Below, piece by piece: positions 62,236 to 64,000 of a stretch of 64,000 nucleotides of DNA. A program made the position numbers and the translations under genes. Position 1 is the first letter of the stretch; every line of letters begins with the position of its first letter. The stretch lies in assembly GCA_963733265.1 (NCBI GenBank), contig CAVTCF010000004.1, forward strand, positions 372,001 through 436,000, written 5' to 3'. The DNA comes from PALSA-1006 sp963733265 (GTDB taxonomy: Bacteria > Pseudomonadota > Gammaproteobacteria > Burkholderiales > Gallionellaceae). Under the pieces are notes generated by a model that saw only the letters and a program-made list of their open reading frames with translations, did no database searches and had not been told where the DNA came from.

Positions 62236-62651
62236 GTGAACTGTCCACCAAGCCATATTTGATACGTGCGATATACGATTGGTGTGCAGACAGTGGGCTG
62301 ACACCCTATTTGGCCGTGCAGGTGGACGAATACACTCAGGTGCCGAAGAGCTATGTGAAAGATGGCAAAATCGTTCTGAATATCAGTGCCGATGCTATCA
62401 GGCATCTGCAAATAGGAAATGAAGACATTAGTTGTAGCGGACGTTTTGGCGGGGTGTCACATCAAATCATGGTGCCCGTTTCAGCGGTGATCGGAATATT
62501 TGCCAAAGAGAACGGACAAGGGCTGGTATTTAACGGACATGAGTCTTCACCAACGCTTACTATCCCCGATGAAAACAAAGCCGGGGAAAATGATGAGCCG
62601 CCGGATAGCCCGACGCCTTCAGGCAAACCTAATTTAAGAATTGTGAAATAG
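62232..62651 (+). CDS. sspB: ClpXP protease specificity-enhancing factor SspB
   Basis: A 139-residue adaptor that brings ssrA-tagged proteins to ClpXP. It starts at GTG 62232, overlapping the sspA stop (GTGA). TKPYLIRAIYDWCADSGLTPYLAV and the C-terminal acidic linker with the ClpX-binding end NLRIVK are characteristic. The last gene of the operon, ended by a strong terminator. Confidence 0.95.
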   Translation: MSELSTKPYLIRAIYDWCADSGLTPYLAVQVDEYTQVPKSYVKDGKIVLNISADAIRHLQIGNEDISCSGRFGGVSHQIMVPVSAVIGIFAKENGQGLVFNGHESSPTLTIPDENKAGENDEPPDSPTPSGKPNLRIVK

Positions 62652-62655
62652 TAAT

Positions 62656-62688
62656 AAAAAAGCCGTGGAAATTTTCCACGGCTTTTTT
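62656..62688. terminator. Bidirectional terminator between sspB and rpoH
   Basis: AAAAAAGCCGTGGAAA (62656-62671) with TTTTCCACGGCTTTTTT (62672-62688) form a perfect stem with T-runs on both strands. It serves the convergent operons. Confidence 0.93.
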
Positions 62689-62707
62689 ACCTTCTTACTT
62701 GGAAATT

Positions 62708-63565
62708 TTAGCGTGAAGCAAGCAAAGCATCGTGCATCTTGCCCATCGCTTTTTGCTCAATTTGGCGAATGCGCTCGGCTGATACATTGAATTCAGCAGC
62801 CAGTTCATGCAATGTAGCCGCGCTGTCGTTATGCAGCCAACGAGCCTGAATAATTCGGCGGCTGCGATCATCCAAGCTTTCTAAAGCATTTTTTAAACCC
62901 GTAGTTTCAAGCGCTTCCATCTCTTCCCGTTCAAGAACCTGAGAAGGTTCAAGTTCGGGATCTGCGGCCAAGTAGGTGATCGGAGCATAACTATGCTCTT
63001 CGTCCGCCGAGTCCGGCTCCAGCGACATTTCATGATTGCCAAAACGCGATTCCATTTCAACCACGTCATGTTCGCTTACATTCAATTCCTGTGCGATTCG
63101 GGAAACTTCTTGCGGCCTGAGAGTCTCGAGTCCTTGCTTCATACTGCGCAGGTTAAAGAACAGTTTGCGTTGCGATTTTGTCGTGGCAATTTTAACCAAA
63201 CGCCAATTACGTAAAATATATTCATGAATCTCGGCGCGAATCCAATGCAGCGCGAAAGAAACCAAACGCACACCGCGATCCGGATCGAAGCGTTTGACTG
63301 CTTTCATCAGGCCAACATTGCCTTCCTGAATCAAGTCGGCTTGCGGTAGTCCATAACCCGCGTAACCGCGCGCAACGCTCACGACTACACGAAGATGCGA
63401 TAGCACCAGAGCGCGTGCCGCTTCCAAATCGTTGTCGCGGCGAAAGCGGGTAGCAAAGTCCAATTCCTCTTCATGCGTCAACACCGGAAAATGTTTGACG
63501 GAAGTAATATAACTATCAATGCTGCCAACGGCTGATGGCATAGGTAACGAAAGGCTATAGCTCAT
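62708..63565 (-). CDS. rpoH: RNA polymerase sigma factor RpoH (sigma-32)
   Basis: Heat-shock sigma factor of 285 residues. Region 2 contains LVLSHLRVVVSVARGYAGYGLPQADLIQEG and VRLVSFALHWIRAEIHEYILRNW. The RpoH box is seen as QRKLFFNLR. Region 4 is RIIQARWLHNDSAATLHELAAEFNVSAERIRQIE. AGGAGGTTT is upstream of ATG 63565. A CIRCE element at 63590-63616 indicates additional control by HrcA. Confidence 0.96.
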   Translation of the reverse strand: MSYSLSLPMPSAVGSIDSYITSVKHFPVLTHEEELDFATRFRRDNDLEAARALVLSHLRVVVSVARGYAGYGLPQADLIQEGNVGLMKAVKRFDPDRGVRLVSFALHWIRAEIHEYILRNWRLVKIATTKSQRKLFFNLRSMKQGLETLRPQEVSRIAQELNVSEHDVVEMESRFGNHEMSLEPDSADEEHSYAPITYLAADPELEPSQVLEREEMEALETTGLKNALESLDDRSRRIIQARWLHNDSAATLHELAAEFNVSAERIRQIEQKAMGKMHDALLASR

Positions 63566-63589
63566 AATTTGAAACCTCCTGAAGCAATT

Positions 63590-63616
63590 CTAGCACTCGC
63601 ATCATTAGAGTGCTAG
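63590..63616. promoter_or_regulatory. CIRCE element (HrcA operator) upstream of rpoH
   Basis: CTAGCACTC, nine bases, GAGTGCTAG: eight of nine bases per arm agree with the CIRCE consensus TTAGCACTC-N9-GAGTGCTAA, and the arms are perfect inverted copies. It ends 24 bases before the rpoH start codon, so HrcA would block transcription at or just after the promoter. Confidence 0.9.
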
Positions 63617-63641
63617 TGCTCTGGGTCACAGACTATCGAGG

Positions 63642-64000
63642 TTATCTGGGTTCAATTTGCCAGAGATGATTAGAGACTGAAAGCCAAGCGCCCAGCCAGC
63701 CTAAATAAGCGGAAAACCCCAGTAAAGACAAGCTGTCACCGAATGAGAGATGGGCGAGGGTGAAATTGGTAGCATACAACTGCGTGAGTCCGGCAAGGCT
63801 GTAATTAAGTAATCGAAGACAAAAAGCAATAATAAGCCAAGAAGCAATGCCACCCAGCAATCCCTGAATCAGGCCGAAATATAAAAAAGGGCGACGAATA
63901 AATCCGTTGGTGGCACCAATGAGCTTTGAAACTTCAATTTCTTCGCGCTGCGTCAGAATTTGCAAGCGGATAGTGTTGAAGGTAATGGCGACAAGCGCAA
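63642..64000 (-). CDS. ftsX: Cell division protein FtsX, C-terminal part
   Basis: The frame is open from the window end (64000) to a stop at 63642, about 119 codons. LQILTQREEIEVSKLIGATNGFIRRPFLYFGLIQG is the usual FtsX segment, followed by two membrane helices. FtsX with FtsE regulates septal peptidoglycan hydrolases. The order ftsX-rpoH is the common one in proteobacteria. The N-terminus lies outside the window. Confidence 0.93.
   Translation of the reverse strand, partial: ALVAITFNTIRLQILTQREEIEVSKLIGATNGFIRRPFLYFGLIQGLLGGIASWLIIAFCLRLLNYSLAGLTQLYATNFTLAHLSFGDSLSLLGFSAYLGWLGAWLSVSNHLWQIEPR

Noticed and set aside
1..64000. CRISPR array, tRNA or rRNA genes
   Set aside because: No regularly spaced direct repeats and no tRNA- or rRNA-like sequence were seen anywhere in the window.

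Overview
The window looks like a chromosomal segment of a betaproteobacterium of the order Nitrosomonadales, and a Gallionellaceae-type (iron-oxidiser-like) organism is my best guess. The reasons are the gene order hisC-B-H-A-F-I-E-hinT-tatABC, the Nif3/HtrA pair, an rpoH-ftsX pair, sspA-sspB, and a complete alternative complex III (ACIII) operon. The lineage is inferred from gene order and protein style; no 16S rRNA or tRNA gene is visible.

Layout. 1-1526: end of a pyrimidine-dimer glycosylase gene, a periplasmic aspartyl protease and a GNAT acetyltransferase. 1541-8015: histidine biosynthesis operon running into hinT and the Tat translocase. 8074-22367: M16 protease, class III (anaerobic) ribonucleotide reductase with its glycyl-radical domain on a separate small gene and two NrdR boxes upstream, then pbpC and a bacterial alpha-2-macroglobulin. 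22699-29935: a DUF1161 protein and a polyamine/membrane cluster (DUF4178, a 58-residue protein, SPFH/SHOCT and DUF350 on the minus strand; membrane aminopropyltransferase, Tat-type FAD oxidoreductase and SpeD on the plus strand). 30155-37975: accessory region with small enzymes, an IS30-family element, a tautomerase/carboxymuconolactone decarboxylase/LysR group, and unknown genes. 38316-46350 and on to 47546: a frameshifted HtrA protease, Nif3, zwf-glgP and a DUF1800/DUF1501 pair. 47614-52161: a 40-residue membrane protein, a MocR-type regulator, a polyferredoxin and an IS4-family element with a target duplication. 52265-53961: a solitary flagellin with a sigma-28 promoter and terminator, and an unknown gene. 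54360-62651: ACIII operon actA-B1-B2-C-D-E-F continuing into sspA-sspB. 62708-64000: rpoH preceded by a CIRCE element, and the 3' end of ftsX.

How the genes fit together. In many betaproteobacteria his-tat is followed by an HtrA protease, Nif3, petABC (cytochrome bc1) and sspAB. Here the same framework is present, but petABC is absent from this position, ACIII sits directly against sspA, and about 14 kb of other genes lie between Nif3 and ACIII. ActB1 carries a Tat signal, so the linked tatABC probably serves its export. The most unusual items are the split anaerobic ribonucleotide reductase, the membrane polyamine cluster with an overlooked small protein, and ACIII in the bc1 locus with a Fur-like palindrome upstream.
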